Below, piece by piece: positions 16,094-24,883 of a DNA stretch of 43,812 bases. Both the position numbers and the translations under genes were made by a program. Origin of the DNA: Gammaproteobacteria bacterium (GTDB lineage Bacteria; Pseudomonadota; Gammaproteobacteria; Steroidobacterales; Foliamicaceae); assembly GCA_028821145.1 (NCBI GenBank), contig JAPPHC010000064.1:1-43812 (forward strand). Direction: 5' to 3'. Numbering within the stretch: the stretch's first letter is position 1; every line of letters starts with the position of its first letter. The notes under the pieces are model-generated. The model was not told the DNA's origin and did not search any database. It worked only from the letters and a program-made list of their open reading frames with translations.

Positions 16094-18966
16094 TGGTCGT
16101 CTCCGTAGGAGCCGTTTCTTCTCCCTCCCAGGGCGTCTCGTACTACGAGCGCGATGGCTACTACGCGAAGGACGATCCCGAGCACCGGAGCCTGAGCGCA
16201 TGGACCGGCAAGGGCGCGGCGGAACTCGGCCTCGACGGAGCGGTCGATCCGGACGTGTTCCAGACGGTCCTCGAAGGCGAAGTGCCCGACGGATCGGGGA
16301 AGCGCCTCGGCCGAATGGACAAAAGCGGGAACCGGATCCACCGTCCCGGCCGGGACCTGACGTTCTCTGCCCCGAAGTCCGTCTCGCTGATGGCGCTGGT
16401 CGGCGGCGACAAGCGCGTGCTCAAGGCCCATGACCGGGCCGTGGCGCACTCGCTTGCGTGGGTCGAGGGCCATGTGGTCGAGACCCGCCTGCGGGACCGG
16501 CAAGCCGGGAAGATGGTGCGCGCCGGGAACCAGAAGATGGTCGCCGCCACGTTCCGCCACGACACGTCCCGCAACCTCGACCCCCAGCTGCACACCCACG
16601 CGGTGCTCGCCAACATGGTCCAGGGACAAGACGGCAAGTGGCGCACGATGTCCAACGAGGCCTTGTACCGCAAGCAGAAGCTGATCGGCATGGTCTATCG
16701 CAGCGAACTCGCGCGATCGCTAGCGCGGCTCGGGTACGGAATCGAAAAAAGCCACGCCGACGGGCGGTTCGAGATCGCGGGCGTTGCCCGCAGTGTGGTC
16801 GAGGCGTTCTCGACCCGGCGCGCGGAGATCGAGGCGGCGGTGCAGGCGCGCGGAACGGAAGCCACGGCCGCCAATCCGCGGCTCGCCGAGCGGGCGGCGC
16901 TCATGACGCGCGCGCACAAGCGCGACGTAGACAAGTCGGCGCTGCGCGAAAGCTGGCGCGAGCAGGCGGCGGGACTCGGATTAGACGCCCGTGCCTTGGT
17001 CGCGGAGGCCATCGCGCGGGGAAAGGATCGGTCATCGCCTGCCGAGAGGCAAGGGGATGTGGCGCAGCGGCCGGCCGCCCCGTCCCGTGACACCGCCGTG
17101 CCGGTCAATGCCACTGAGCGGACCAAGAATCCCGGGTCCGAAGCCGTGCAATGGGCGGTCCACCATCTCGCCGAGCGTGACGCCGTGTTTCGCAGAACCG
17201 ACCTGCTGGCCGCGGCGCTGGCCTGGCGGCCCGGCGCGGTGTCCATACAGGCGGCCGAGAAGGCGGTGAGCGAACTGACAACAACAGGCACGCTGCACGC
17301 AGCCCCCGCACTGGAATCGGGCGACGGCATGACCACGGACAAGGCGCTCGCGGACGAGCGAGAGACAATCGCCCGGATGCGGGAGGGACAGGGACGAGGC
17401 CGGCGCGTGATGCGCGGCTGGATGGTCAGCGCGCGCCTGCATCGGGGGCCGCTCACCGAAGGGCAGCGCGAGGCCGTGAAGCTCATCCTGGGCACGAAGG
17501 ACCGCGTCGTGGGCGTGCAGGGCTATGCCGGCACCGGCAAGACCGCCATGCTGCGGCGAGTACGGGCGCTGGCGTCGAAGAGCGGCCACCGCATGATGGG
17601 TCTCGCGCCATCGGCCTCCGCTGCCCGTACGCTCGCGGCGGAGGCCGGCATCGAGACGGAAACGCTTCAGCGTTTCCTGGCGCGCAACGCCGGCGTGGCC
17701 CAGGGCCGCCTGACGAAAAAGGGCGAGCGGGAAATGCGCGGCGCGTTCGCGAGAACCGTGCTGGTCGTGGACGAGGGATCGCTCGCATCGACCGTACAGG
17801 CGCGCGACCTGCTGAGGATTGCGGGCGTGCTCCGCATTCCGCGGGTGGTGCTGGTCGGCGACTCCAAGCAACTCGACGCCGTGGACGCGGGAAAACCTTT
17901 CGAGCAGCTGCAGCAGGCGGGAATGAAGACTGCCCGCATGGACCAGATCATGCGCCAGCGCGACCCGGAACTGAAGGCGGCGGTCGAAGCGAGTCTGGCG
18001 GGGGATATCGCCAAGGCGTTCGCCAAGCTCGGCGCGAATGTCGCCGAGGTCAAGCCCGACAACGTGGCGGGCGCGGTTGCAGCCCGCTGGCTGAAACTCT
18101 CTGCCGAGGAGAGGGAGAGAACCGGCGTAATGGCGCCGAGCCACGAACTGCGCCAGGCGATCAACAGCCATATCCGCGAGCGGCTCGCCCGCGAGGGCCG
18201 CATTCACGGGGCGTCGTACGTGGGCGAGCGCCTGGTAAGCCGCGGTTATACCAACGCGGAGAAGGCGCTGAGCGGAAATTATGCGCATGGCGACACCGTC
18301 ACTTTCCATCGCCCGTACAAGCGGATCGGGGTGGGGAAGGGCGACGAGCGCCAGGTCGTCGGGGTCGATCACAAACGGCGTGAAGTGCTGCTCGATGGCG
18401 GCGAGGGCAGGACGGTGCGCTGGAAACCGGGCGAAATCGCGGGGCGCCGCGGTGGCAGCGAGGTGTACAAGGCCGAGGGGATCGAGCTACGAACGGGCGA
18501 TCGCATCCGCTGGACGCGCAACGACAAGGCGCTCGGTCTCGTCAACAGCCGAACGGCCGAGGTCGTGGAAGTGACGGGACACCGCGTGTCTTTCCGTCTG
18601 GAGGACGGCCGGAGGCTGAGCCTGGGAGCAGGCGATCGGCAACTGCGCCATCTCGATCACGCCTGGGCGTCGACCGTGCATGCGTTTCAGGGGCGGACCG
18701 TGGATAACGTGATTGCCGCCATGGAGGCAAAACACCCTCACCTGACGACGCAGAAGTCGTTTTACGTGGAAATCAGCCGGGCGCGCGACCGGGCCGAACT
18801 CGTCACCGATGACGCGAACGCACTGCAGGAGCAGTTGGAGGCCGTGACCGGCGAGCGCATCTCGGCGCTGGAGGGGATAGGAGCAATGTCCCGAGAAGCG
18901 CCGGTCGAAGTACCCGAGAGAACGCGGGAACGCGGCAAAGCCGGCGCCATGGAACTGGGGTTATAG
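16093..18966 (+). CDS. traI: TraI, MobF-family relaxase-helicase
   Basis: A 957-residue bifunctional enzyme that nicks oriT, stays covalently bound to the 5' end and unwinds the DNA for transfer. The N-terminal relaxase has the MobF tyrosine cluster (GVSYYERDGYY, Tyr17/18 and 23/24) and the metal-binding histidines H156, H167 and H169 (RHDTSR, LHTHAVLAN). The C-terminal RecD-like helicase has Walker A GYAGTGKT at 477-484, VVDEGSL near 559-565 and the late motif STVHAFQGRTVDNVI. Length fits TrwC-class relaxases rather than the 1756-residue F TraI. An open frame continues far upstream, but this is out-of-frame traD; the ATG at 16093 is coupled to the traD stop. The cognate oriT candidate is at 39195-39240. 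Confidence 0.95.
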   Translation: MVVSVGAVSSPSQGVSYYERDGYYAKDDPEHRSLSAWTGKGAAELGLDGAVDPDVFQTVLEGEVPDGSGKRLGRMDKSGNRIHRPGRDLTFSAPKSVSLMALVGGDKRVLKAHDRAVAHSLAWVEGHVVETRLRDRQAGKMVRAGNQKMVAATFRHDTSRNLDPQLHTHAVLANMVQGQDGKWRTMSNEALYRKQKLIGMVYRSELARSLARLGYGIEKSHADGRFEIAGVARSVVEAFSTRRAEIEAAVQARGTEATAANPRLAERAALMTRAHKRDVDKSALRESWREQAAGLGLDARALVAEAIARGKDRSSPAERQGDVAQRPAAPSRDTAVPVNATERTKNPGSEAVQWAVHHLAERDAVFRRTDLLAAALAWRPGAVSIQAAEKAVSELTTTGTLHAAPALESGDGMTTDKALADERETIARMREGQGRGRRVMRGWMVSARLHRGPLTEGQREAVKLILGTKDRVVGVQGYAGTGKTAMLRRVRALASKSGHRMMGLAPSASAARTLAAEAGIETETLQRFLARNAGVAQGRLTKKGEREMRGAFARTVLVVDEGSLASTVQARDLLRIAGVLRIPRVVLVGDSKQLDAVDAGKPFEQLQQAGMKTARMDQIMRQRDPELKAAVEASLAGDIAKAFAKLGANVAEVKPDNVAGAVAARWLKLSAEERERTGVMAPSHELRQAINSHIRERLAREGRIHGASYVGERLVSRGYTNAEKALSGNYAHGDTVTFHRPYKRIGVGKGDERQVVGVDHKRREVLLDGGEGRTVRWKPGEIAGRRGGSEVYKAEGIELRTGDRIRWTRNDKALGLVNSRTAEVVEVTGHRVSFRLEDGRRLSLGAGDRQLRHLDHAWASTVHAFQGRTVDNVIAAMEAKHPHLTTQKSFYVEISRARDRAELVTDDANALQEQLEAVTGERISALEGIGAMSREAPVEVPERTRERGKAGAMELGL

Positions 18967-19077
18967 CGCGATGGCTTGTGAAAGCAAGGGCAGGGAGCCG
19001 ATGTGCCCGCTGGCGTTCAATTGTCACCGCAACTTACGGGAGACACTCCACCCTATCGGTCACAGCGAGAGTGCAAC

Positions 19078-19106
19078 TTGTCAACTGACAGGCGACAGGT
19101 TACAGT
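19078..19106 (+). promoter_or_regulatory. Predicted higBA promoter with overlapping operator
   Basis: TTGTCA (19078-19083) and TACAGT (19101-19106) with a 17-base spacer make a good sigma-70 promoter. A perfect dyad TGTCA-AC-TGACA (19079-19090) covers the -35 element and could be the HigA operator; a GACAG direct repeat follows it. The higB GTG is only 7 bases past the -10 box, so transcription would begin almost at the start codon (near-leaderless message). Confidence 0.5.
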
Positions 19107-19112
19107 AGCGCG

Positions 19113-19391
19113 GTGATCGCATCGTTCCGTCATCGCGGTCTGAAGGCGCTCTACCAGGGAAGGACTTCACGGCGGGTAGCTCCGGCGCATGTCGAGAAAC
19201 TGCGGGACATCCTGGCGGCGCTCGACGGCAGTCGCGGGCCGCAAGGCATGGACCTTCCGGGTTTCGACCTGCATGCACTGAAGGGAGAGCTGAAAGGACA
19301 TTACGCGGTCTCGGTATCGGGAAATTGGCGCGTAACGTTCCGGTTCGAGGATGGCGCGGCGGTCGATGTAGATTACGTGGACTATCACTGA
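19113..19391 (+). CDS. higB: HigB-type RelE-superfamily toxin
   Basis: A 92-residue ribosome-dependent mRNA endonuclease toxin. The sequence follows HigB: FRHRGLKALYQGR, a middle LRDILAALDGSRGPQGMDLPG, HALKGELKGHYAVSVSGNWRVTFRF, and the terminal DYVDYH. Toxin-first order and the following HigA support the call. Length matches the family. The start is GTG with no ribosome site, consistent with the near-leaderless promoter. The pair probably stabilises the element or serves in phage defence. Confidence 0.92.
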   Translation: MIASFRHRGLKALYQGRTSRRVAPAHVEKLRDILAALDGSRGPQGMDLPGFDLHALKGELKGHYAVSVSGNWRVTFRFEDGAAVDVDYVDYH

Positions 19392-19402
19392 GGAGACTGC
19401 TT

Positions 19403-19690
19403 ATGACCATGCACAATCCGCCGCATCCCGGCGGCATCGTGAAGCGTCAGTGCCTGGAACCGCTGGGGCTCACGGTAACTCGTGCGGCTAGGGGTCTGGG
19501 CGTCACGCGGCAGGCGCTCTCGGAGTTGATCAACGAGCGCACGGGGATCTCCGTGGAGATGGCGATCAGGCTGTCCAAGGCTTTTGGCTCAACGCCCGAG
19601 ACTTGGCTTGGAATGCAGATGAATTACGATCTCTGGCGGGTGCAGGATCGGGCAGAGAAAATCTCTGTGGAACAGTTTGCGGACGCGTGA
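19403..19690 (+). CDS. higA: HigA-type antitoxin, XRE family
   Basis: A 95-residue helix-turn-helix antitoxin. It begins MTMHNPPHPGGIVKRQCLEP, the typical HigA opening, followed by the helix-turn-helix VTRAARGLGVTRQALSELIN and the conserved SKAFGSTPETWLGMQMNYDLW. The ATG at 19403 is preceded by GAGGAGA (19391-19397), a good ribosome site, 11 bases after the higB stop; a longer frame begins upstream but only overlaps higB. HigA neutralises HigB and represses the operon. Confidence 0.93.
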   Translation: MTMHNPPHPGGIVKRQCLEPLGLTVTRAARGLGVTRQALSELINERTGISVEMAIRLSKAFGSTPETWLGMQMNYDLWRVQDRAEKISVEQFADA

Positions 19691-19716
19691 TAGATTGGGT
19701 GCACGCCAACCAAGTC

Positions 19717-19755
19717 GTTCCTTTAGACCAAGTGGGAACTTCTGTATTTTTCTTA
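19717..19755 (+). terminator. Weak candidate terminator after higBA
   Basis: A five-base stem (GTTCC at 19717-19721, GGAAC at 19735-19739) is followed by a T-rich stretch (19740-19754). It lies between convergent higA and the ImmA/IrrE gene. The stem is short, so this is tentative. Confidence 0.3.
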
Positions 19756-19769
19756 AATTGCCAGAAATG

Positions 19770-20777
19770 CTAAATGGGTGACGCTAGTGCAAAGACACTG
19801 TCACGCCAGGGGACCACAGAAGTGAATGATGAAATGGCTGGTAACTTGCTGCCGTTAGAAGTTACCCATTCGCCCAGGTCGTCAATATCAGAGATCGGAT
19901 GACCGCACTGATAGGATTTCGAAATCGGACTCGTCGCGGGCACGCGCATATTCGGAAAGAAGAAAACACGCTTGTCAGTCGTCGGACTATGTCCTTGGAA
20001 ACTGATGCGTAGAGCGCGATCAATTCTCGGGGAGCCTTTCCTGCCTTGTATTCGGGCCTTTAGCATGTAGGTCTCGCTTGGCCAATGCCGCAGCATGGCT
20101 ATCGCGGTTGCTAGCCTGCTCGCGGACGGAGCAAAGTGTTCGCGTACATGATTGACCAAGTCCCAACTCATGATTTCCCGGCTTACTGATGAAACTATCG
20201 GGCGAAAGATTCTTGGATAGAACGCTAACTCCGCAGCGCCTTTATCTATCAGTGACTCAAGAGGGTTCGTCTTGTCATTTCGGTGCCTATAGAAGGGCAG
20301 TCTATACTGTGGTGGTTCAGCAATTCGGTGAATAAGTTCGTGCGCGCGGTTCCAGTATGCTCTCGACCTGCTCTCCCGAAGATTGAGCACAGCAACCCAA
20401 CGATCCGGGTCAAGTCTGTCGGCTCTCATGCGTTGAAAGAGAATTGCGTCAACGTCGGGTGCATTTAGTTCTATTTCTAGCTGGCCGAAACCAATCTCAC
20501 CTTTGTCCTTTAGGTACTTTTGTTCCAATTCTGCGATGTCTTCGTCGTCGTGTACTTCTTCAAAGCGGACTTGGAGAGATGCCGCAACGTGATCGAGAAT
20601 ATCCTCCCCAGAGCGAACAGCAGCATCAGCAAGAAGTTCATCGATCTTGTCGCGGCATGCTCCAATCACGGCCTCCTCAAATGCGGCATTATCGGGAGAC
20701 GGTTGGATTTGCAAATGCTCTCGCATCCGCTCGAAACGACTTTTTGATTCGAGGACTCTATTGTTGTCCCTACTCAT
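19770..20777 (-). CDS. ImmA/IrrE-family zinc metallopeptidase
   Basis: A 335-residue protein with a HEXXH zinc site (RAHELIHRI, His146-Glu147-His150) in the context expected for ImmA/IrrE peptidases, followed by the LIDKGAAELAFYPRIF helix that normally supplies the third ligand. About 110 residues precede the site and a C-terminal half of about 150 residues is unrecognised, perhaps a sensor. It lies 13 bases downstream of an XRE-family repressor and is presumably co-transcribed. Known relatives cleave such repressors after a stress signal (ImmA/ImmR of ICEBs1, CapP/CapH of CBASS islands). By analogy it may de-repress neighbouring defence or transfer genes; the target here is inferred. Confidence 0.82.
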   Translation of the reverse strand: MSRDNNRVLESKSRFERMREHLQIQPSPDNAAFEEAVIGACRDKIDELLADAAVRSGEDILDHVAASLQVRFEEVHDDEDIAELEQKYLKDKGEIGFGQLEIELNAPDVDAILFQRMRADRLDPDRWVAVLNLRESRSRAYWNRAHELIHRIAEPPQYRLPFYRHRNDKTNPLESLIDKGAAELAFYPRIFRPIVSSVSREIMSWDLVNHVREHFAPSASRLATAIAMLRHWPSETYMLKARIQGRKGSPRIDRALRISFQGHSPTTDKRVFFFPNMRVPATSPISKSYQCGHPISDIDDLGEWVTSNGSKLPAISSFTSVVPWRDSVFALASPI

Positions 20778-20790
20778 GCCTGTACAACCC

Positions 20791-21213
20791 TTATAAATAT
20801 CGTTTCACTTTCTTGTAGAACTGTAACCACTCGTCTACGGTCCATTCGTCATCCTCAGGGCCGCGTCTGGCTACTAGGGATTGTTTGCCTGCCAGCAACT
20901 TACTTGTCTCAACGTAGGTCAGATTAAGAGATTTTGCAGCTTGGGCCAATCCTGCCGGAATAATGGTTTCCGCATGATCCTGATCTGCTACTCGCACGCC
21001 GGTAAGAAAATAATCAATGCTGAGCGCAAGGCGGCTAGCGATCGCGGCAAGTTTCTCTCCTGAAAGCGCCGATCCACCACGCTCAACTTCGGAGAGATAG
21101 CCTGCACTCATCCCAACTTCCTGTGCTAATTCTTTTATCGTCAGGTTCTTGGCCAAACGCACATGCCTGATTCTTAGACCAAGCTCATGCCGAGTTTGAA
21201 TGTCGTCCGACAT
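20791..21213 (-). CDS. XRE-family transcriptional regulator
   Basis: A 140-residue repressor with an N-terminal helix-turn-helix (residues about 10-70): LGLRIRHVRLAKNLTIKELA, VGMSAGYLSEVERGGSALSG, LAAIASRLALSIDYFLTG. The C-terminal 65 residues (from about 75) have no recognisable domain and may be the segment cleaved by the adjacent protease. It is the first gene of the minus-strand pair and diverges from the DUF3892 gene at 21358 across a 144-base AT-rich spacer. Codon use is less GC-rich than in the tra region. Confidence 0.88.
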   Translation of the reverse strand: MSDDIQTRHELGLRIRHVRLAKNLTIKELAQEVGMSAGYLSEVERGGSALSGEKLAAIASRLALSIDYFLTGVRVADQDHAETIIPAGLAQAAKSLNLTYVETSKLLAGKQSLVARRGPEDDEWTVDEWLQFYKKVKRYL

Positions 21214-21357
21214 TAGTATCCCCCGTGGTAAGAAAATCGATATATCATGTATAATTCGATATGGCGATGGCTCGTTATCTAATTCAACTTGCCATCAGTA
21301 TAGCAAATCATCGGGGTGGAATTACTTCTTCCCCCGTCAGATAAGGAGATAGTCATC
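21214..21357. promoter_or_regulatory. Divergent AT-rich control region
   Basis: This spacer between the XRE gene and the DUF3892 gene contains two TCGATAT repeats (21237-21243 and 21256-21262) flanking a TATAAT box (21250-21255). No good -35 partner was found on either strand. The repeats are possible XRE operators. An AAGGAG ribosome site (21343-21348) serves the plus-strand gene. Confidence 0.35.
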
Positions 21358-21576
21358 ATGGCTGATCGCGCGGTTACCCGAAGCGGAAAAGATCGGGACG
21401 GAGATATAACGAAACTATGTAACGTGGGATCCTTTTGGTCGCCACGAAGTAAGTGGGGTGCAATCCAGGACATTGAAAGCGGGCTGCATAGGTACTACGT
21501 ACCTTGGGCTGACGGACGAAGCACATGGATACGCGTCGTGAACGGGCCAACGGGCAAGTACTTGCGAACGGATTAG
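21358..21576 (+). CDS. DUF3892 protein, ended early by an in-frame amber codon
   Basis: A 72-residue protein of unknown function: MADRAVTRSGKDRDGDITKL, then NVGSFWSPRSKWGAIQDIES, HRYYVPWADG and GPTGKYLRTD. This is the DUF3892 pattern as I recall it. The start ATG at 21358 has AAGGAG 9 bases upstream. Family members usually continue into a conserved N-N-L-x-x-L-P-D-C end. Here the reading frame meets TAG at 21574-21576, and the same frame then continues DSTTRNNLDDLPDC to TAA at 21619-21621. So either the protein is truncated by a recent nonsense mutation or the amber codon is read through. It sits divergently from the XRE/protease pair. Confidence 0.72.
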   Translation: MADRAVTRSGKDRDGDITKLCNVGSFWSPRSKWGAIQDIESGLHRYYVPWADGRSTWIRVVNGPTGKYLRTD

Positions 21577-21668
21577 GACTCGACAACGAGAAACAATCTA
21601 GACGACCTGCCAGATTGCTAATTTCAGAAATTCGCTGACGATCCGTCCCAGAAAATGGGGGCCTATCA

Positions 21669-24602
21669 TTAGTTTTCGGGATGTCCATGGGAGCGGCCTG
21701 GGGATCGGGGCCGCTTCAAATTACGTGTGTAGTCGCAGGCTGGCCAATTCGAGCAGCCCATGAAGCGTCCGTAGCGACCCATTCTGATTTCAAGCCAGCC
21801 GCTGCAGTCGGGGCACGGTTCCAGTGCTTCACGGCAATCGCGGCAACGGTGTTGTTTTCCTGTCTTAATTAGCAGTCCAGTTCCGCAAAGGGGACAGGGA
21901 CGCATCGTGTGCTTGCAGTAAGGAAAGTTGGAGCAACCGAAAAAGATGCCGGTACCGCTACGGTTTTCCCGCCGTTCAAGGCGTCCCCCTTTGCATTGTG
22001 GGCAGGGGACATCGCTTTCCGGTAGGCGGCCAAAGACCTTGATGTCGTAATCCCCTCGGATCAATTCCTGGGCGAAAGCTGACGGCGGCCCCCCATCCGC
22101 TAACAAGTAGGATTGTCGGCGTGCTCGGGTGATGGCGACATACAACAGTCGCCGTTCCTCTGCGTTCGGATGACTTTCCGGTGCTGAAAGGACCAAGTCG
22201 AGCAAAGGATCGTCGGCGATCTCAGCAGGAAACCCGTATTTTCCGGCGCGGAGACCGAGGATCACAACGTAGTCAGCCTCTAATCCCTTCGAGCGGTGAA
22301 CAGTCATGTAGGTAAACCGAAGCCGCGGGTAGCGTCGGGCGAGATGGCCCATATTGCGCGGCTTCAGGTGGCGGTACCGACCCAACAGCAGCACAGTGGA
22401 CGTACCTTCTTGCCCTTCGGCATGCTCGGCAATCCTGTCCAGCGCCTCTCCAAGCAAGGAATGGACATCCTGTGCCGGCAGGCCGAGATGCACCACCGGG
22501 CCGTCGGCTTTGTGTATAGGGCGGACTTTTTTTTCGATCTGCGAGGGGTTGCGCAATACGAAGTCGGTTGCGACCGAGGCGATATGGTCGCAAGTCCGGA
22601 ACATGGTCTCAAGATCAATGCGCTGGTAATTCCCGAAACGAGAGTCGAACTCGCGCATTATCGCGATGTCCGAGCCACCGAACCGGTAGATAGCCTGCCA
22701 ATCGTCTCCGACTGCAAAGAGCTGTGTATCCGGTTTGGCGTCAAGCAGTGCCTTGAGCAACCTTGCTCTCGACGGAGAGATATCCTGAAATTCGTCCACC
22801 AGTATGTAGCCAAATGGACTGCGGTAGCGCCCAGATTCAACCAGGTCCGTGGCTCGGTTGATCATGTCGTGGAAGTCGATGGCTTCGGATTGCGCCAGCG
22901 TTGCCTGGTAGCGCTCGTAGACCGGCCGAAACACTTCCAGGAAGGCTCTCGCACGGCGCGGGTCTTCAACGTACTCAGCGCGCTGGGCGATCTCATCGAA
23001 TGACAGCCGTGCGCCTTTGAAATGTTGCAGAAACGTCGCGAGCAGTCGCGTGAACGGATCCACCTTGCCCTGCGTTTCCAGAACGGCAAATAGGTCTTCC
23101 TGTGTCATGGGAGAGAAGGTCACGCCGTAAGCGACGAGCTTCTTCTCCAAATTGCTGAACAGCTTGCCGGTTGCGTGCTCATGGCTAAAAGTCTCGATCA
23201 GGGTCGTGCCGCGCTCCGCGTGCAGCTGTCGCTTCCAGTCCATTTCCCGCCGATACTCTTCGGCATCGATAAATGGGGCGGTCCTGCCATCGGCGTCAAG
23301 TCCGAAGTGCTCGATATAAATTCCATGTTTTGGTAGGTAAAAGTCAGGTTGATATTGGCGTTTCTGCGATGTGGCGGTGTCGTGCTCATACGCGGCTTCG
23401 TATTTGTAGGCGACGCCATTGAGATAGAGGAAATTTGCGATCTCGCATTCCTCGTAGCTCTTGACTTGCTCACCCTTCAGGGAGCGGATGTCGAAGCTGC
23501 GGATGTAGTCCCAGTACTCGCCCCAGTTGGCAAATTCATGTTTGCTCTTGTACGGAGCGAACTGATCCCGGAACCACTCCAGCAATTTTCCGGAAACTTC
23601 TCCGTCAACGAGCAGGTCGGCCACGATCTGTCTGATCAGATCGAACAACACCCGGTCGCTCTCCGCGACGCGCGCAAGTGCGGGTCTGCGGCCTCCGGCT
23701 TGACCGATGATGTACATGCCCAAACTGTGAAACGTACGAACCGTAACGCTACGCGCAGCTGCGACTCCAAGGCGCTTACGGATGCGCCCATCCATCTCAT
23801 TGCGGGCATCGCGTGCGAATGTCAGGAGCAATAGCTCCGACGGGCGGCGATAGCCTTTTCGGATCAGCCACCCGGCCTTGGCAACAATGACCGAGGTTTT
23901 GCCGCTACCCGCGGCGGCGACGACGAGATTGCGCCGGTCGTCGGAGGCGACCGCACGTCTCTGCTCGTCAGTAAGTGGCTGAGCTTCGATCGTATCGAAC
24001 AGAGCTTGGGAGCGTGCAAGTTCATTCGCGACATACGCCTCATTGGCATTGGTGCGAGCCTCGTCCGGGGACTCAAGGAACCGCAGTATGTCCATCAGCA
24101 TGCGGATTTCCGGCTCGTCGGCGAGCGAATCGGGCCACCTGCCAACCAATCCTCCTGCAGCCGATTGAGCATCGTTCGCGAGATTGCGAATCGCCTCTAC
24201 GTGCACATACTTCGGCGGGTCTCCGAGCTCGCTCACACGGTCGTGTATGGAGCGGAGCAATGCGATTTGAGAAGCGAGAGTCCGGCGCCACCAGTCGGCC
24301 CGCGCGCTTTCCAGTGTTTCTGTAAAAACTTGGGCGTCATGCCGAAACAGGCCGGATATCTCGGATGTACCCGCGCCGTGTCGAAGGGTTAAGGTGGCAT
24401 AACGGAAACCCTGTCGAATATTGACCGCCTTCACATCACCCAGGGGAATTTGGCAGCTTTTGAATGTAAAACGACACGTCACGTACTCTGCGAAAACCGT
24501 TGCGGCCTGGGCGCTCCAAGGGTGTAAGGCCTGGAACAGGAAGGAAGCGATGCCGGCACGTTTGACGTGCGTCAATTCGTCGGCGGATAAGGTACACATC
24601 AT
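21669..24602 (-). CDS. UvrD-like SF1 helicase with embedded nuclease motif and topoisomerase-type zinc fingers
   Basis: A 977-residue protein. Residues about 1-205 are a HelD-like N-terminal region. Walker A AAAGSGKT lies near 229-236 and Walker B ILVDEFQDISPSRA near 600-613; VHRSKGLEADYVVILGL and YVAITRARRQSYLL are helicase motifs V and VI. Between the motor halves, about residues 384-434, EIANFLYLNGVAYKYE then YQPDFYLPKHGIYIEHFG looks like a PD-(D/E)xK nuclease of the DUF559/Vsr type. The last ~110 residues hold Cys4 zinc ribbons of the topoisomerase I C-terminal type (CPQC, GCSNFPYC, CPLC, CRDC, CPDC, GCSNWPAC). A DNA repair or anti-invader role is likely. It is transcribed alone, with no strong ribosome site seen; ATG ATG gives two adjacent starts. 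Confidence 0.85.
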   Translation of the reverse strand: MMCTLSADELTHVKRAGIASFLFQALHPWSAQAATVFAEYVTCRFTFKSCQIPLGDVKAVNIRQGFRYATLTLRHGAGTSEISGLFRHDAQVFTETLESARADWWRRTLASQIALLRSIHDRVSELGDPPKYVHVEAIRNLANDAQSAAGGLVGRWPDSLADEPEIRMLMDILRFLESPDEARTNANEAYVANELARSQALFDTIEAQPLTDEQRRAVASDDRRNLVVAAAGSGKTSVIVAKAGWLIRKGYRRPSELLLLTFARDARNEMDGRIRKRLGVAAARSVTVRTFHSLGMYIIGQAGGRRPALARVAESDRVLFDLIRQIVADLLVDGEVSGKLLEWFRDQFAPYKSKHEFANWGEYWDYIRSFDIRSLKGEQVKSYEECEIANFLYLNGVAYKYEAAYEHDTATSQKRQYQPDFYLPKHGIYIEHFGLDADGRTAPFIDAEEYRREMDWKRQLHAERGTTLIETFSHEHATGKLFSNLEKKLVAYGVTFSPMTQEDLFAVLETQGKVDPFTRLLATFLQHFKGARLSFDEIAQRAEYVEDPRRARAFLEVFRPVYERYQATLAQSEAIDFHDMINRATDLVESGRYRSPFGYILVDEFQDISPSRARLLKALLDAKPDTQLFAVGDDWQAIYRFGGSDIAIMREFDSRFGNYQRIDLETMFRTCDHIASVATDFVLRNPSQIEKKVRPIHKADGPVVHLGLPAQDVHSLLGEALDRIAEHAEGQEGTSTVLLLGRYRHLKPRNMGHLARRYPRLRFTYMTVHRSKGLEADYVVILGLRAGKYGFPAEIADDPLLDLVLSAPESHPNAEERRLLYVAITRARRQSYLLADGGPPSAFAQELIRGDYDIKVFGRLPESDVPCPQCKGGRLERRENRSGTGIFFGCSNFPYCKHTMRPCPLCGTGLLIKTGKQHRCRDCREALEPCPDCSGWLEIRMGRYGRFMGCSNWPACDYTRNLKRPRSPGRSHGHPEN

Positions 24603-24883
24603 GGAGTGGAACGCGCACTAAAAACTGAAACTGGCACGATGATTAGCAAAGCTACAGGAGGATGCTGCGGGTGCCTAGAAGGCAAAATGAGCGGCTTCTC
24701 ATTTAAGTCCGCGCCAATCCAGTGACACCGTTGCTAGTGCCCAAGTTCATTTGTTCTCAAGAGAAATAAAGTTTGAAATTTATAGTAAAGTCGAGAGAGA
24801 TTACTAAAGTACTGGAAAACAACCTATCGATCTCGACTGGATCGGTGTCGCTTTAGGATTGATGTGCTTGCAGTCGGTTGTGC
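24603..24883. other. AT-rich intergenic stretch upstream of the restriction operon
   Basis: No gene is visible. The stretch is AT-rich between about 24740 and 24840 and contains TATAGT (24781-24786) and TTGTTC (24751-24756), but their 24-base spacing is too long to call a promoter. It probably holds the divergent promoters for the helicase gene and the operon that begins at 24929. Confidence 0.4.

Noticed and set aside
24751-24786. Promoter TTGTTC...TATAGT before the RHH operon
   Set aside because: The 24-base spacer is too long, and no other pairing in the stretch was convincing.
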